Shown here: positions 7,755-16,900 of the stretch, in pieces
How the letters are laid out: every line of letters starts with the position of its first letter
Position numbering within the stretch: position 1 is the first letter of the stretch
NCBI RefSeq assembly: GCF_000710465.2
Contig: NZ_JAIZ01000669.1
Span: 2,972 to 40,573 of the forward strand
DNA from: Kitasatospora sp. MBT63
Lineage (GTDB): Bacteria; Actinomycetota; Actinomycetes; Streptomycetales; Streptomycetaceae
Reading direction: 5' to 3'
DNA: 37,602 nucleotides
Translations under genes and position numbers: made by a program
The notes under the pieces: model-generated
Told to the model about the DNA's origin: nothing
The model's input: only the letters and a program-made list of their open reading frames with translations
Database searches by the model: none

Positions 7755-8711
7755 TCAGTCCTCGTCGATGAAGCCGGACTTGCGGCGCAGCAGCAGCGAC
7801 GTGAAGGCCATCGAGATGGCGAACAGGATCACGGCGACCACGCAGGCCGAGCCGGTGTCGAAGCGCTGGAAGCCGAGGTTGTAGACCATCTGCGGCAGGG
7901 TCCAGGTGGATCCGTGCGGGTAGCCGGGTTCGAACTGCTGGCCGGAGCCGCCGATCACGCCGCTGGCGACCTTCCCGGCGACGATCGCCTGGGTGTAGTA
8001 CTGCATGGTCTGGATGACGCCGGTGACCACGGCGAACATGACGATCGGCGAGATGTTCGGGAAGGTCACGTAGCGGAACTTCTGCAGCGGCCCGGCGCCG
8101 TCGAGCTCGGCGGCCTCGTACTGCTCCCTGGGGACGTCCAGCAGCGCGGCCATGAAGATCACCATCAGGTCGCCGATGCCCCACATGGCGAGCATGGTCA
8201 GGGCGGGCTTGGACCAGTCGGGATCGGTGAACCAGCCCGGCTGCGGCAGTCCGAGTTCGCCGAGCAGGTGGTCGACCGGCCCGGTGCCGGGGTTGAGCAG
8301 GAAGGCGAAGGCCATCGTGGCGGCCACCGGCGGGGCCAGGTACGGCAGGTAGAAGGCGGTCCGGAAGAAGCCGGCGCCGGTCTTCACCTTGGTGATCAGC
8401 AGGCCGATGCCGAGGCCGAAGGCGACCCGCAGGGTGACCATCACCAGGACCAGCCAGAGCGTGTTGCCCAGGCCCGTCCAGAACGACGGGTAGTGGTTCA
8501 GGACGTAGTCCCAGTTCTTCAGGCCGTTGAAGGTCGGGGCCGTGAAGCCGTCGTACTTCATGAAGGAGAAGTAGACGGTGGAGACCAGCGGGTAGGCGAA
8601 GAAGACGCCGAAGCCGATCAGCCAGGGGGAGAGGAAGGCGGCGGTACGGGCCGCCTCCCGGCGGCGCTTGGTGCGCAGCGCCGCCGGGACGGGGGTGCTA
8701 GCGGTGGCCAT
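7755..8711 (-). CDS. csnF: Carbohydrate ABC transporter permease (MalF-like), CsnF
   Basis: 318 residues. A basic N terminus (RTKRRREAARTA) precedes six predicted membrane helices, starting with AAFLSPWLIGFGVFFAYPLV. The EAA loop is EAAELDGAGPLQKFRYVTFP. It forms the membrane channel with CsnG for sugar oligomers delivered by CsnE. The start at 8711 is 6 nt after the csnE stop, so these genes are co-translated within one message. Confidence 0.92.
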   Translation of the reverse strand: MATASTPVPAALRTKRRREAARTAAFLSPWLIGFGVFFAYPLVSTVYFSFMKYDGFTAPTFNGLKNWDYVLNHYPSFWTGLGNTLWLVLVMVTLRVAFGLGIGLLITKVKTGAGFFRTAFYLPYLAPPVAATMAFAFLLNPGTGPVDHLLGELGLPQPGWFTDPDWSKPALTMLAMWGIGDLMVIFMAALLDVPREQYEAAELDGAGPLQKFRYVTFPNISPIVMFAVVTGVIQTMQYYTQAIVAGKVASGVIGGSGQQFEPGYPHGSTWTLPQMVYNLGFQRFDTGSACVVAVILFAISMAFTSLLLRRKSGFIDED

Positions 8712-8717
8712 CGCGGG

Positions 8718-10067
8718 TCACTTCGCCTGGTCGATCGCGGCGTCGATCTCCTTGGCCGTGGCGGTCAGGCCGGCCTTCAGGTCGGTCTGCCTGCCGGCCT
8801 CGAACTCGTAGCCGAGGTTCTGCATGGACACCTGGTAGGCGCCGCCGTTGACGCTGGCGGGGGTGGTGCTGGAGTTCGGGTTCTTGGCGATGTCGATGAA
8901 GGTGCGGAAGTTGGCGTCGGCGTCCAGCTTCGGCGAGTTCAGTGCCTCGAGGGTGCTGGGCACGTTGTGGATGGCGTTGGCGAAGGAGACCACCGCGTCG
9001 GTGTCGGTGGTCAGGTACTTCACCAGCTCCCAGGAGGCGGTCTGCTTCTTGCTGCCCTTGGCGATGCCGATGATGGTGCCGGTCTGGTAGCCGCGGCCGT
9101 AGCCGGCGGCCTGGTCGTCCGGCACCGGGAACGGCGCGGTGGCCCACTCGAAGTCCGGCTTGTCCTCGGCGAGGGAGGCGGTGCGCCACTCCCCGTCGAT
9201 GGCCATCGCGACCTGGCCGGTGGTGAAGGGGTTCTTGGCGCTGAACTCGTCGCCGAAGCCGGTGCGGTACTTCTCCAGCTTGTCGAAGCCGCCCAGCCTG
9301 TCGACCAGGCCCTTCTGCCAGGTGTACATCGCGGCGACCTTGGGGTCGGTGGCGATGTCGGACCTGCCGTCCGCGCCGAAGTAGCCGGGGCCGTACTGGC
9401 CGAGGAAGTGGCTGGGGGTGGACTCGTAGCCGTGGTAGTTCGGCATGAAGCCGAGCTGCTTGAAGCCGTCGCCGTCGGCCACGGTCAGCTTGACGGCGTC
9501 GGCCTCGAACTCGCTGAAGGTCTTCGGCGGCGCGGTGATCCCGGCCGCGGCGAAGGCGGTCTTGTTGTAGTACAGGCCGTAGGCGTCGCCGAGCAGCGGC
9601 AGCGAGCACTGGTTGCCCTGGAACCGGCTGTACTGGAGCATCGCGGGCGGGAAGGTCTTGGCCGGGTCGATGCCGTCCTTCTGGAGCATCGGCCCCAGGT
9701 CCGCCCAGACCCCGGCCGAGCAGAACTTGCCGACGTTGTCGGTGGTGAACGAGGAGACCACGTCGGGGGCGGCGTCGCCGCCGGCCCGCAGTGCCTGCTC
9801 GCTCTTGTCGTCGGCGATGTTGCCGACCACCTTGACGTGGATGTTCGGGTGCAGCTTCTCGAAGGCGGCCACGTTGTCGGCGATCGCCTTGACCTCGTTG
9901 TCCTGGCTCCAGCCGTGCCAGAAGGTGATGGTGACGTCCTGGCCGGCGGCCGAACCGTCCTGGCCGCCGCCGGAGTTGGTACCGGTGCAGGCGGTGGCGA
10001 GCAGGGCCAGGCAGGCGGTGGAGGTCAGGGCGGCGAGCGCGCGGCGCGTTCTGCGGGTGATGTCCAC
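8718..10067 (-). CDS. csnE: Sugar-binding lipoprotein of ABC importer, CsnE
   Basis: 449 residues, extracellular solute-binding family 1. The N terminus is a lipoprotein signal: twin-Arg-containing basic region TRRTRRALAAL, hydrophobic stretch, lipobox LATAC with acylated Cys27, then a Gly/Ser linker. The mature part begins VTITFWHGWSQDNEVKAIAD, typical of CUT1 sugar binders, and has aromatic residues suited to stacking on sugars. By gene order it should capture glucosamine oligosaccharides. GTG at 10067 has CAGGAG 8-9 nt upstream. It is separated from csnR by 148 nt containing an inverted repeat, so its level may be tuned separately. Confidence 0.9.
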   Translation of the reverse strand: MDITRRTRRALAALTSTACLALLATACTGTNSGGGQDGSAAGQDVTITFWHGWSQDNEVKAIADNVAAFEKLHPNIHVKVVGNIADDKSEQALRAGGDAAPDVVSSFTTDNVGKFCSAGVWADLGPMLQKDGIDPAKTFPPAMLQYSRFQGNQCSLPLLGDAYGLYYNKTAFAAAGITAPPKTFSEFEADAVKLTVADGDGFKQLGFMPNYHGYESTPSHFLGQYGPGYFGADGRSDIATDPKVAAMYTWQKGLVDRLGGFDKLEKYRTGFGDEFSAKNPFTTGQVAMAIDGEWRTASLAEDKPDFEWATAPFPVPDDQAAGYGRGYQTGTIIGIAKGSKKQTASWELVKYLTTDTDAVVSFANAIHNVPSTLEALNSPKLDADANFRTFIDIAKNPNSSTTPASVNGGAYQVSMQNLGYEFEAGRQTDLKAGLTATAKEIDAAIDQAK

Positions 10068-10151
10068 TGGTGGGTTCTCCTGGAGGTACGGGGGCAGGCG
10101 GCATGGCCCGTCGGCCCGTGCGTGGGGGTGCCTTCGGTGGTGTTCGGGTGG

Positions 10152-10178
10152 GCCGCGGCCCCGAGGGGGAGCCGCGGC
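10152..10178 (-). repeat. Inverted repeat between csnR and csnE
   Basis: GCCGCGGC occurs at 10152-10159 and 10171-10178, and each copy is itself palindromic. It could form an mRNA hairpin lowering read-through or protecting the csnE message end. The role is inferred. Confidence 0.4.
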
Positions 10179-10215
10179 GGCTGCGGCTTCATGACTGGTC
10201 GGCGGTGGCCCGGGG

Positions 10216-11409
10216 TCAGTGCGTCGAGAAGGCGGCGTCCCGGGCGGTGGCGAGGGCGAGTTGCAGGGCGCCGTGCAGGACGGGGGAGCCGGGCACGCTG
10301 CTGGAACGCACCTCCGGCCGGGGGATGGAGATCCGGGCGAGCGACTCCTGGACCAGCTCGCGCAGCCGTTCGCCGCCGGCCGTGGGGATGCCGCCGGCCA
10401 GTACCAGCAGCTCGGGGTCGACCACGGAGACGATGGCGGCGAGGCCGACCGCGAGCCGGTCGGCGAGGACGGCCAGGAAGTCCTCGCCGCCGCCGGGTGT
10501 CCCCAGCGCCAGGGCGACCGCCGCCTCGGCGGTCGGTGCGCCCAGTCCGTGCTCGCGGGCCAGTGCCAGGACGGCGGGGGCGCCGGCCAGCTCCTGGAAG
10601 CCGCCGGAGTTCTTGCGGCGGACGTCGTGGACGACCGGGGAGCCGGGCACCGGCATGTAGCCGACCTCGCCGGCGCCGCCGGTGAAGCCGCGGTGCAGCC
10701 GGCCGGCGATCACGATCGCGGCGCCGATGCCCTCCTCGGCCCACAGCAGCACGAAGTCCTCGCTGCCCCGGGCGGCGCCGGCGGCCTGTTCGGCGATGGC
10801 GGCCAGGTTGACGTCGTTCTCGATGGTGACCGGCGCGCCGATCGCCCCGGCGAGTTCCGCGACCAGCCGCGGTGAGTGCCAGCCGGGCAGGTGGGAGGCG
10901 TACCGCAGCTTGCCGGTGACCGGGTCGAGCGCACCGCCGATGCCGAGCACCACCTGGTGCAGGCTGCCCTCGGCGAGCCCGGCCTCGGCCACGCTGCGGG
11001 CGAGCGCCGCGGCGACCCGCGGCACGGTGTCGGCGGCGGGCCAGCCCTTGGTGGGCACCTGCTGCTCGGCGAGCGTGTTGCCGGTGATGTCGGCGACCGC
11101 GATCCGGATGTGGGTGGTGGTCACGTCCAGTCCGGCGACGTGCCCGGCGGCCGGGTTGACCTGGTACAGCTGCGCGTTCGGCCCGGGGCCGCCGGCGGTG
11201 GTGCCGACCGGGACGACCAGCCCGGCGGTCTCCAGCCGGGCCAGCAGCTGGGAGGCGGTGGGCTTGGACAGGCCGGTCAGGGTGCCGATCTGGGTGCGCG
11301 AGAGGGGGCCGTTGGCCAGCAGCAGTTCGAGCGCGGCGCGGTCGTTGATGGCGCGCAGCAGGCTTGGGGTGCCGGCCAGCGGCGAGCGGGAGCGGGTGTT
11401 GTCGGTCAC
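10216..11409 (-). CDS. csnR: ROK-family transcriptional repressor of the chitosan-oligosaccharide operon, CsnR
   Basis: 397 residues. The N-terminal winged helix-turn-helix is LSRTQIGTLTGLSKPTASQL, followed by a ROK sugar-kinase-like domain (HVAGLDVTTTHIRIAVADIT, IENDVNLAAIAE, GAGEVGYMP). The Cys-x-Cys-Gly-x-x-Gly-Cys zinc motif usual in ROK proteins is absent; the matching place reads SGGFQELAG and the whole protein has no cysteine. The GTG start at 11409 has GAGGAGGA 8 nt upstream. In S. coelicolor CsnR represses this operon and chitosanase genes, and is released by glucosamine oligomers. The same six-gene order is present here, which is the main reason for the name. Confidence 0.85.
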   Translation of the reverse strand: MTDNTRSRSPLAGTPSLLRAINDRAALELLLANGPLSRTQIGTLTGLSKPTASQLLARLETAGLVVPVGTTAGGPGPNAQLYQVNPAAGHVAGLDVTTTHIRIAVADITGNTLAEQQVPTKGWPAADTVPRVAAALARSVAEAGLAEGSLHQVVLGIGGALDPVTGKLRYASHLPGWHSPRLVAELAGAIGAPVTIENDVNLAAIAEQAAGAARGSEDFVLLWAEEGIGAAIVIAGRLHRGFTGGAGEVGYMPVPGSPVVHDVRRKNSGGFQELAGAPAVLALAREHGLGAPTAEAAVALALGTPGGGEDFLAVLADRLAVGLAAIVSVVDPELLVLAGGIPTAGGERLRELVQESLARISIPRPEVRSSSVPGSPVLHGALQLALATARDAAFSTH

Positions 11410-11474
11410 GGCCCGATCCTCCTCTGCCGACGGGGGGCTGTGCTGCCCGGGGTTGGTTGCCAGGTGAACTGTTA

Positions 11475-11485
11475 GGAAAGTTTCC
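11475..11485 (-). promoter_or_regulatory. Candidate CsnR/ROK operator upstream of csnR
   Basis: GGAAAGTTTCC is a perfect 5-bp inverted repeat around one central base, inside the AT-rich patch GTTAGGAAAGTTTCCAATTC. It lies about 66 nt upstream of the csnR start. GGAAA/TTTCC palindromes are the usual kind of site for ROK repressors in streptomycetes, so autoregulation of the operon is likely. Confidence 0.65.
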
Positions 11486-11570
11486 AATTCCTTGGGAGGA
11501 CCGTAGATCCCGGCCCGGCCGGGTGTCAATGGCCCCGCCGCGCCCGGATCCGCGAGCCTGCCCGGAAAAG

Positions 11571-11611
11571 CCCGGAGCCCCGCTCCCCACCAGGGGGAAC
11601 GGGGCTCCGGG
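11571..11611 (-). terminator. Terminator of the mscS-type gene
   Basis: A perfect 12-bp stem, 11571-11582 with 11600-11611, plus an inner TCCCC/GGGGA stem, begins 17 nt after the channel gene stop. Confidence 0.8.
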
Positions 11612-11628
11612 CCGGCAACCCGCGGCGC

Positions 11629-12762
11629 TCAGCCGCCCGCGGGCGCGGCGCCCTCCGGGGCCTGCGGCGGGATCGGCTTGGCCGCCAGCGACCGCAGCGA
11701 ACCCGGATCGGCCAGCACCGACGGCGGCAGGATGTCCACGGCCGGCGCGGCAGCGGCCGCGGCCACCGGCGCCGGCTCCTCCTTCAGCTTCACGCCCGCG
11801 AGGTCGAACGCCGCCTTCAGCCGCAGCCGCAGCGTGCGCGAGATCAGCGCGGCGTTCCCCGGCGAGCAGCGCGCCTCCAGCCGCAGCACCACCGAGTCCG
11901 CCGCCACCGACTCCACGCCCAGCACCTTCACCCGGCCCCAGATCAGCTCGTCGAACGGGGACTCCTTGGTCAGCTGCGCCGCGGTCTCGGTGATCAGCGC
12001 CTCGACCCGCTCCAGGTCCTCCCGGTAGCCGACCTGGACGTCCACGGCGGCGGTCGCCCAGCCCTGGCTCATGTTGGCGATCCGCTTGACCTCACCGTTG
12101 CGGATGTACCAGATCTCGCCGCCGGTGCCGCGCAGCTTGGTCACCCGCAGGCCGACCTCCAGCACCGTGCCGGTGGCCACCCCGGTGTCGATCTCGTCGC
12201 CGACGCCGTACTGGTCCTCCATGATCATGAAGACCCCGGACAGGAAGTCCGTCACCAGGTTCCGGGCGCCGAAGCCGATCGCCACACCGGCGACACCGGC
12301 ACTGGCCAGCAGTGGTGCCAGGTTCACCCCGAGGGCGGAGAGCACCATCAGCGCGGCGGTCCCCAGGATGGTGAACGAGGCCACGCTGCGCAGCACCGAG
12401 CCGATCGCCTCCGAGCGCTGCTGGCGGCGCTCGGTGTTGACCATGCCGCTGTTGGCCAGCAGCCCGCCCAGCCGGCCGAGCTCGGCCTCGGCCTCCGAGG
12501 GGCGGCCCATCCGGGCGATCAGCTTGTCGATCAGCTTGCGGACCATCGCCCGCAGCACCAGGGCCAGCAGCACGATGAACAGGATCCGCAGCGCACCCTC
12601 GACCCAGCCCTGCCAGTTCGCGTCCAGCCAGCTCGCGGCCTGTTTGGTCGAGCTGCTCACCTCGTCCGCGCTGGTCGGCAGGGTGAACGTCAGCGACGGC
12701 GAGGCGGGGGCGGGCGAGGGGGTGGCGTCAGCGAGCAGGCTGACCGGGGCGGACCGAACCAC
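11629..12762 (-). CDS. Small-conductance mechanosensitive channel, MscS family
   Basis: 377 residues. After an Ala/Pro/Ser-rich leader there are membrane helices near 55-75 (ALRILFIVLLALVLRAMV) and SVASFTILGTAALMVLSALG. The pore helix region LLASAGVAGVAIGFGARNLV is followed by DFLSGVFMIMEDQYGVGDEI, the MscS family signature. The beta domain continues (GTVLEVGLRVTKLRGTGGEI). The last 50 residues are Ala/Pro-rich and probably disordered. The protein should open under membrane tension to release solutes on osmotic downshift. GTG at 12762 has AAGGAAG about 9 nt upstream. The gene has its own terminator. Confidence 0.9.
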   Translation of the reverse strand: MVRSAPVSLLADATPSPAPASPSLTFTLPTSADEVSSSTKQAASWLDANWQGWVEGALRILFIVLLALVLRAMVRKLIDKLIARMGRPSEAEAELGRLGGLLANSGMVNTERRQQRSEAIGSVLRSVASFTILGTAALMVLSALGVNLAPLLASAGVAGVAIGFGARNLVTDFLSGVFMIMEDQYGVGDEIDTGVATGTVLEVGLRVTKLRGTGGEIWYIRNGEVKRIANMSQGWATAAVDVQVGYREDLERVEALITETAAQLTKESPFDELIWGRVKVLGVESVAADSVVLRLEARCSPGNAALISRTLRLRLKAAFDLAGVKLKEEPAPVAAAAAAPAVDILPPSVLADPGSLRSLAAKPIPPQAPEGAAPAGG

Positions 12763-13128
12763 GTGCAGGGCTTCCTTCCGGGCGGGAGCATGAACGGGCC
12801 GCCCGGCCGGGGCGGACCGTCACCGCAACCCTAGCGGCCAATCGTCACCCGGGCGGACGCGCCGTCAGTCGGCCGGACTCCCGCACACCTGCTCCCACCA
12901 GGCATCCCGGGTGCAGCGGAGGCGACGGTTGGGCATACCGGGTATGACGGAACGCACACCGGCGTGCGTGGATAGCAGCACTGTCCGTTACCGAACGATC
13001 TGTTAGGAAGGAAATGGTGGCGCCACACGAAGACGTAAGGCGACACTGGGGGAGATCGCGCTCAAAATGCGCGGTCGCCCGCTCGTCCCGGCGCGAGCCA
13101 CGCGCCGCAGGCGTCCAAGGAGGCCTCC
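12763..13128. other. 366-bp divergent gap between the channel and HNH genes, with several inverted repeats
   Basis: No convincing gene is seen. The gap holds CATACC-G-GGTATG at 12934-12946 and ACGCAC-N6-GTGCGT at 12952-12969. A GTTAGGAAGG stretch at 13002-13011 resembles half of the csnR palindrome. An ATG at 13014 opens a frame that runs out of phase into the HNH gene and looks non-coding. It presumably holds both promoters; none could be placed confidently. Confidence 0.5.
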
Positions 13129-13761
13129 GTGCCGCATGTCCTGGTCCTCAACGCGTCGTACGAGCCACTCGGCGTCGTATCGATGCGCCGCGCACTCATC
13201 CTGGTCCTCAGTCACAAGGCGGTCTGCCTGGAGGACTCCGGAATCACTCTGCACAGCGCCACCAGCGCCGTCCCGGCGCCGTCCGTCGTCCGACTGACCC
13301 GTTTCGTCCGGGTCCCCTACCGCGGGCCCGTCCCGCTCACCCGCCGCGCACTGTTCGCCCGTGACCACGGGCGCTGCGTCTACTGCGGGGCCGCCGCCAC
13401 CAGCGTCGACCACGTCATCCCGCGCAGCCGGGGCGGCCAGCACCGGTGGGACAACGTGGTCGCGGCCTGCCGCCGCTGCAACCACACCAAGGCCGATCGG
13501 CACCTCACCGAACTCGGCTGGCGGATGAAGCACCCCCCGGCCGCGCCGAGCGGCCTCGCCTGGCGGGTGATCGGCACCGGGATCAAGGACCCGCGCTGGC
13601 GCCCCTACCTGGAGCCGTACGGCGGTCTCGACCAGCTGCACCAGCAGCTGAGCGGCTTCGAGCACCACGACCATACCGACACCGGGGGCGTCCTGCCGGG
13701 CCCGCACGGCCGGTCCCGCCCCATCCGCCGCGGTGAGCAGCCCGAGCCGCTCTCCGCCTGA
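13129..13761 (+). CDS. HNH endonuclease-domain protein
   Basis: 210 residues. The N-terminal part (VLVLNASYEPLGVVSMRRAL) is typical of the stand-alone actinobacterial HNH proteins. The nuclease core has a CVYCG and CRRCN pair of zinc-binding CxxC motifs flanking SVDHVIPRSRGG, with Asp-His as first catalytic pair, Asn in WDNVVAA and His in NHTKADRH. It is expected to nick or cut nucleic acid, but no restriction or phage partner is near and its cellular role is not known. The C-terminal 60 residues are His/Gly/Pro-rich. GTG at 13129 has AAGGAGG 6 nt upstream. It ends before a bidirectional hairpin. Confidence 0.87.
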   Translation: MPHVLVLNASYEPLGVVSMRRALILVLSHKAVCLEDSGITLHSATSAVPAPSVVRLTRFVRVPYRGPVPLTRRALFARDHGRCVYCGAAATSVDHVIPRSRGGQHRWDNVVAACRRCNHTKADRHLTELGWRMKHPPAAPSGLAWRVIGTGIKDPRWRPYLEPYGGLDQLHQQLSGFEHHDHTDTGGVLPGPHGRSRPIRRGEQPEPLSA

Positions 13762-13802
13762 CAGACAAGGGCCTGCCCGACACGTCAATCGGTACGCCTC
13801 AT

Positions 13803-13841
13803 GGGCCGCCTGTGCACCCCCAGCGGGAGCGCAGGCGGCCC
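13803..13841. terminator. Terminator between the HNH gene and the convergent GH84-like gene
   Basis: GGGCCGCCTGTGC (13803-13815) pairs with GCGCAGGCGGCCC (13829-13841) with one G-U pair, between two convergent genes. Confidence 0.75.
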
Positions 13842-13966
13842 GCCGTCTGTCCCGGGGACCCTGACGCGGCGGTCGGGCACAGCGCCCGGAAGCTCACCGG
13901 GGCGCGCGGAACCTCCCACGCGCCGCAGCCGGCCCGCCGACGGCCCGCCGGAGGGCCGCCCGGGTG

Positions 13967-16900
13967 TCACGGCGTGACCGCGTAGGCCTCCACGCCCCAG
14001 AGCGAGTAGCCGTAGGCGGTCGCCCTCGACACCCCCTGGACCCGCAGGTACTGGGTGTCCGGGGCGTCGAAGCGCACCGTCTCGGTGCCGCCGGTGCTGT
14101 CGTCCACCGCGGCCACGGTGGTCCAGGTGACGCCGTCCGGCGAGGTCTCCAGCCGGTACGCGGAGGCGTACGCCTCCTGCCAGTGCAGCACCGCCGAGCC
14201 CAGCCGGACCTTCTGCGGCAGCTTGATCTGCACCCAGGCGTCGTCCGCCGCCTTGGCGGACCAGCGGGTCTTCGGGTCGCCGTCGGTGACCGCCGAGGCG
14301 GGCTGGGACGCGGACGCGTCGCCGGAGGAGCTGGCGGTGGCGGTCCTGGCCAGGTCCGGGCCGCCGGTCGGCGGCACCACGTGCACCTGGAGCACCTGGC
14401 GTACGGTCAGCGTCCCGACGGTGAAGGTGATCGGCACCTGGTAGGTGCCCGAGGGCGTGGTCGCCGCCGCGGTGACCAGCACCGGGGACCCGACCTTCGC
14501 GCCGCGCGGCACCGTGACGGCCCCCGCCGGGGTCACCGTCAGCCCCTGGGCGACGGCCGGCACCTCGGCCTTCAGCTGGCCGGCCGCGCCCTCGGGGCGG
14601 CCCGCCTCCAGCACGGCCTTGGTCTGCGCCGGGGCCGCCTGGCCGGCCACCACGTCGAGGGTGGCGGCGGACAGGCTGAGCCGGGCGGCCGGCACGTCGG
14701 CGTACCAGGGGATGATCTGGTTGACCACGGGGGCCTCGCCGCCCGGCTCCCAGACCAGCCGGATCGCCTCGGCCGGGCCGCCCCCGCCCGGCAGCTCGTT
14801 GTAGCCGGGCTTCACCGCGCCGATCGCGACCCAGCTGCCGTCCGGGCGCCGCACCTCGGCGGTGGCCGCGGCCCGTACCGTCGGGTCGGTGAGCACGGTC
14901 ACCCGGTCCAGCGGGCGCGCCGCGCCCAGCTCCACGGTCAGCGGTGTGGTGGCGCTGTTCGGTGCGCCGGCCGCCCGCCAGGCGGTGTCCGGGTCGCCGT
15001 CCAGCACGGCCGCCGGGGAGGAGCCCGGTGCGGCGGGCGGCGCGCTGACGCTCGCCGGGCTGTCGCCGGGCGCGGCCACGGTGAACTCGCGGATCGCCAC
15101 CGCGGTCTTCTGCCCGGCGGTGGCCCGCAGCCGGACGGCCTTGGCGACCGTGCCCGCCGGGGCGTCCACCGAGATGCTCTGCTGGTTGTGCACCCGGGCC
15201 AGCTGCCGCCAGCCGCCCGACCCGGTGGAGTACTCCAGCACCGCGTCGTGCAGGTAGTCCCCGGCCGCGGCGGCCGCGTCCGGGCCGTCGCCCCACGACC
15301 CCATCAGCACGGTGACCCGCCCGACCGGCCGGGCGGTGCCCAGGTCCAGGCCGACGGTGTCGCCCGCGGTCGGCGGACCGGCGCTCCAGTAGAAGGTGGC
15401 GGCGTCGCCGTCGGTCATCAGCCCCGGCACGTGGTCGTGCGCGCTGCCGAAGGTGGTGGTGGCGGTCGCGCCGCCGGCCGTGATCCCGGACCAGGTGTCG
15501 GCGGACAGCACCGCCCGTTCGAGGAAGCCGTCCAGCACGCTGCCGCCGATCGTCACCGGGCTGGCGTCCAGCTGCTCGCGCAGGCTGCGCAGCCGGATCC
15601 GGTCGTCCCAGGCGGCGTTGCCGTCACCGCCGCGCTGGGCCACCAGCATGTCGACGGCGGCCTGCCCGGCCTGCCCGTACGCGGAGAGCTTGGCCAGCCA
15701 CGGGCCGGTCTCGGGGCCGATCGCGTCGCCCGACAGCACCTGCGGGGCCGAGGTCATGGTGGCGAACGCGTCCCGCAGCGGGCCGGCCGCCTCGGTCAGC
15801 TTGGCCAGGTCGGGCGGGGTGCCACCGGTCGGCTCCAGGACCGCCCAGAACCGTTCCAGCAGGGGTGCCAGGTAACCGGACTCCTCCCGGGACAGCGGGG
15901 AGGAGGAGCTGTTGCCGGCCAGCGCGGTGAGCGCCGCCAGCTCGGCCGGGTCGGCGGCCAGCGCGTGCAGCGCGGCGCGCCAGGAGTCCAGCGGCTGGTA
16001 GCCGTCCGGCTGCCAGCCGAAGTCCGCGGCGGTCGCCAGCGGGAGCCGGGAGGCGACCGGCTGGCTCATCGCGGCCGTCAGCAGCACCGCCGAACGCTTG
16101 GCCACCGCGGCGTCCCGCCCGGTGTAGGCGCCCAGGTAGAGCCGCTCGGGGGTGGAGTCGTTCACCGGGTAGTTGTCCATCGTCACCAGCGGCCGGCTGA
16201 ACAGCGCCGCGGTGTCGTCGAGCTGGCTGCCCGCCACCTTCGCCGGGATCGCCGCCCCGCCGCTCCACGCCACCAGTACGTCCACCGGCAGCGCCGCCGC
16301 CAGCGCGCTGCGGTACGGGGTGGCGCCCTGCCTCTGGTACTCCGTCGGCATCACCGACAGCGGCGCCATCTCCGGCTGCTTGGACAGCCGCTCGCGGACC
16401 TTGCCGACCAGCCCGGCCTGCGCCTTGGCGGCGGCGGCCGGGCCGGTGCCGAAGAGCTTGCGGTCCGCCCCGCAGTGCCACTCGTCGTAGCTGGCGTCCA
16501 GGAACTGCAGCTGGAAGGAGCGGAAGCCGAGCCGGCGCAGCGACTCCAGCTTGGCCAGCAGCGCGTCGACGTCCTTGCCGGAGCTGTAGCAGAACGACTG
16601 TCCGGGGTCGATCGCGTAGCCGAGGGTGACGTGGTTGGCCCGGGCCCGGGCGGCCAGCTCGGCCAGCTCCTGGGCCTGCGCCGCGGGGTAGGCCTCGCGC
16701 CAGCGCGACAGCCGGTACGGGTCGCCGCCCGGCGCGTACAGGAAGAAGTTCTGCTTGGTGCGGCCGAGGAAGTCGATCTGCGCCAGCCGCTCCGCGGCGG
16801 TCCACGGGGTGCCGTAGAAGCTCTCGGCGGTGCCGCGCACGGGGGCGCCGCTCGGCCAGTCCCGGACCGCGATGCCGGGGAAGCCCTTGGCGCCCTCGCC

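Noticed and set aside
5572..8184. An 870-codon minus-strand frame joining a csnG/csnF region to csnH
   Set aside because: Only its last 429 codons are CsnH. The upstream part is an out-of-frame reading of the permease genes with no membrane pattern.
6840..10685. A 1281-codon plus-strand open frame opposite the csn operon
   Set aside because: It is an antisense shadow from high GC at third codon positions. The minus strand carries five clear protein families here, while this frame is low-complexity Gly/Val/Arg/Gln.
13014..13364. Upstream frame beginning ATG 13014 near GGAAGGAA
   Set aside because: It overlaps the HNH gene out of phase, its product is Arg-rich without pattern, and its ribosome spacing is too short.
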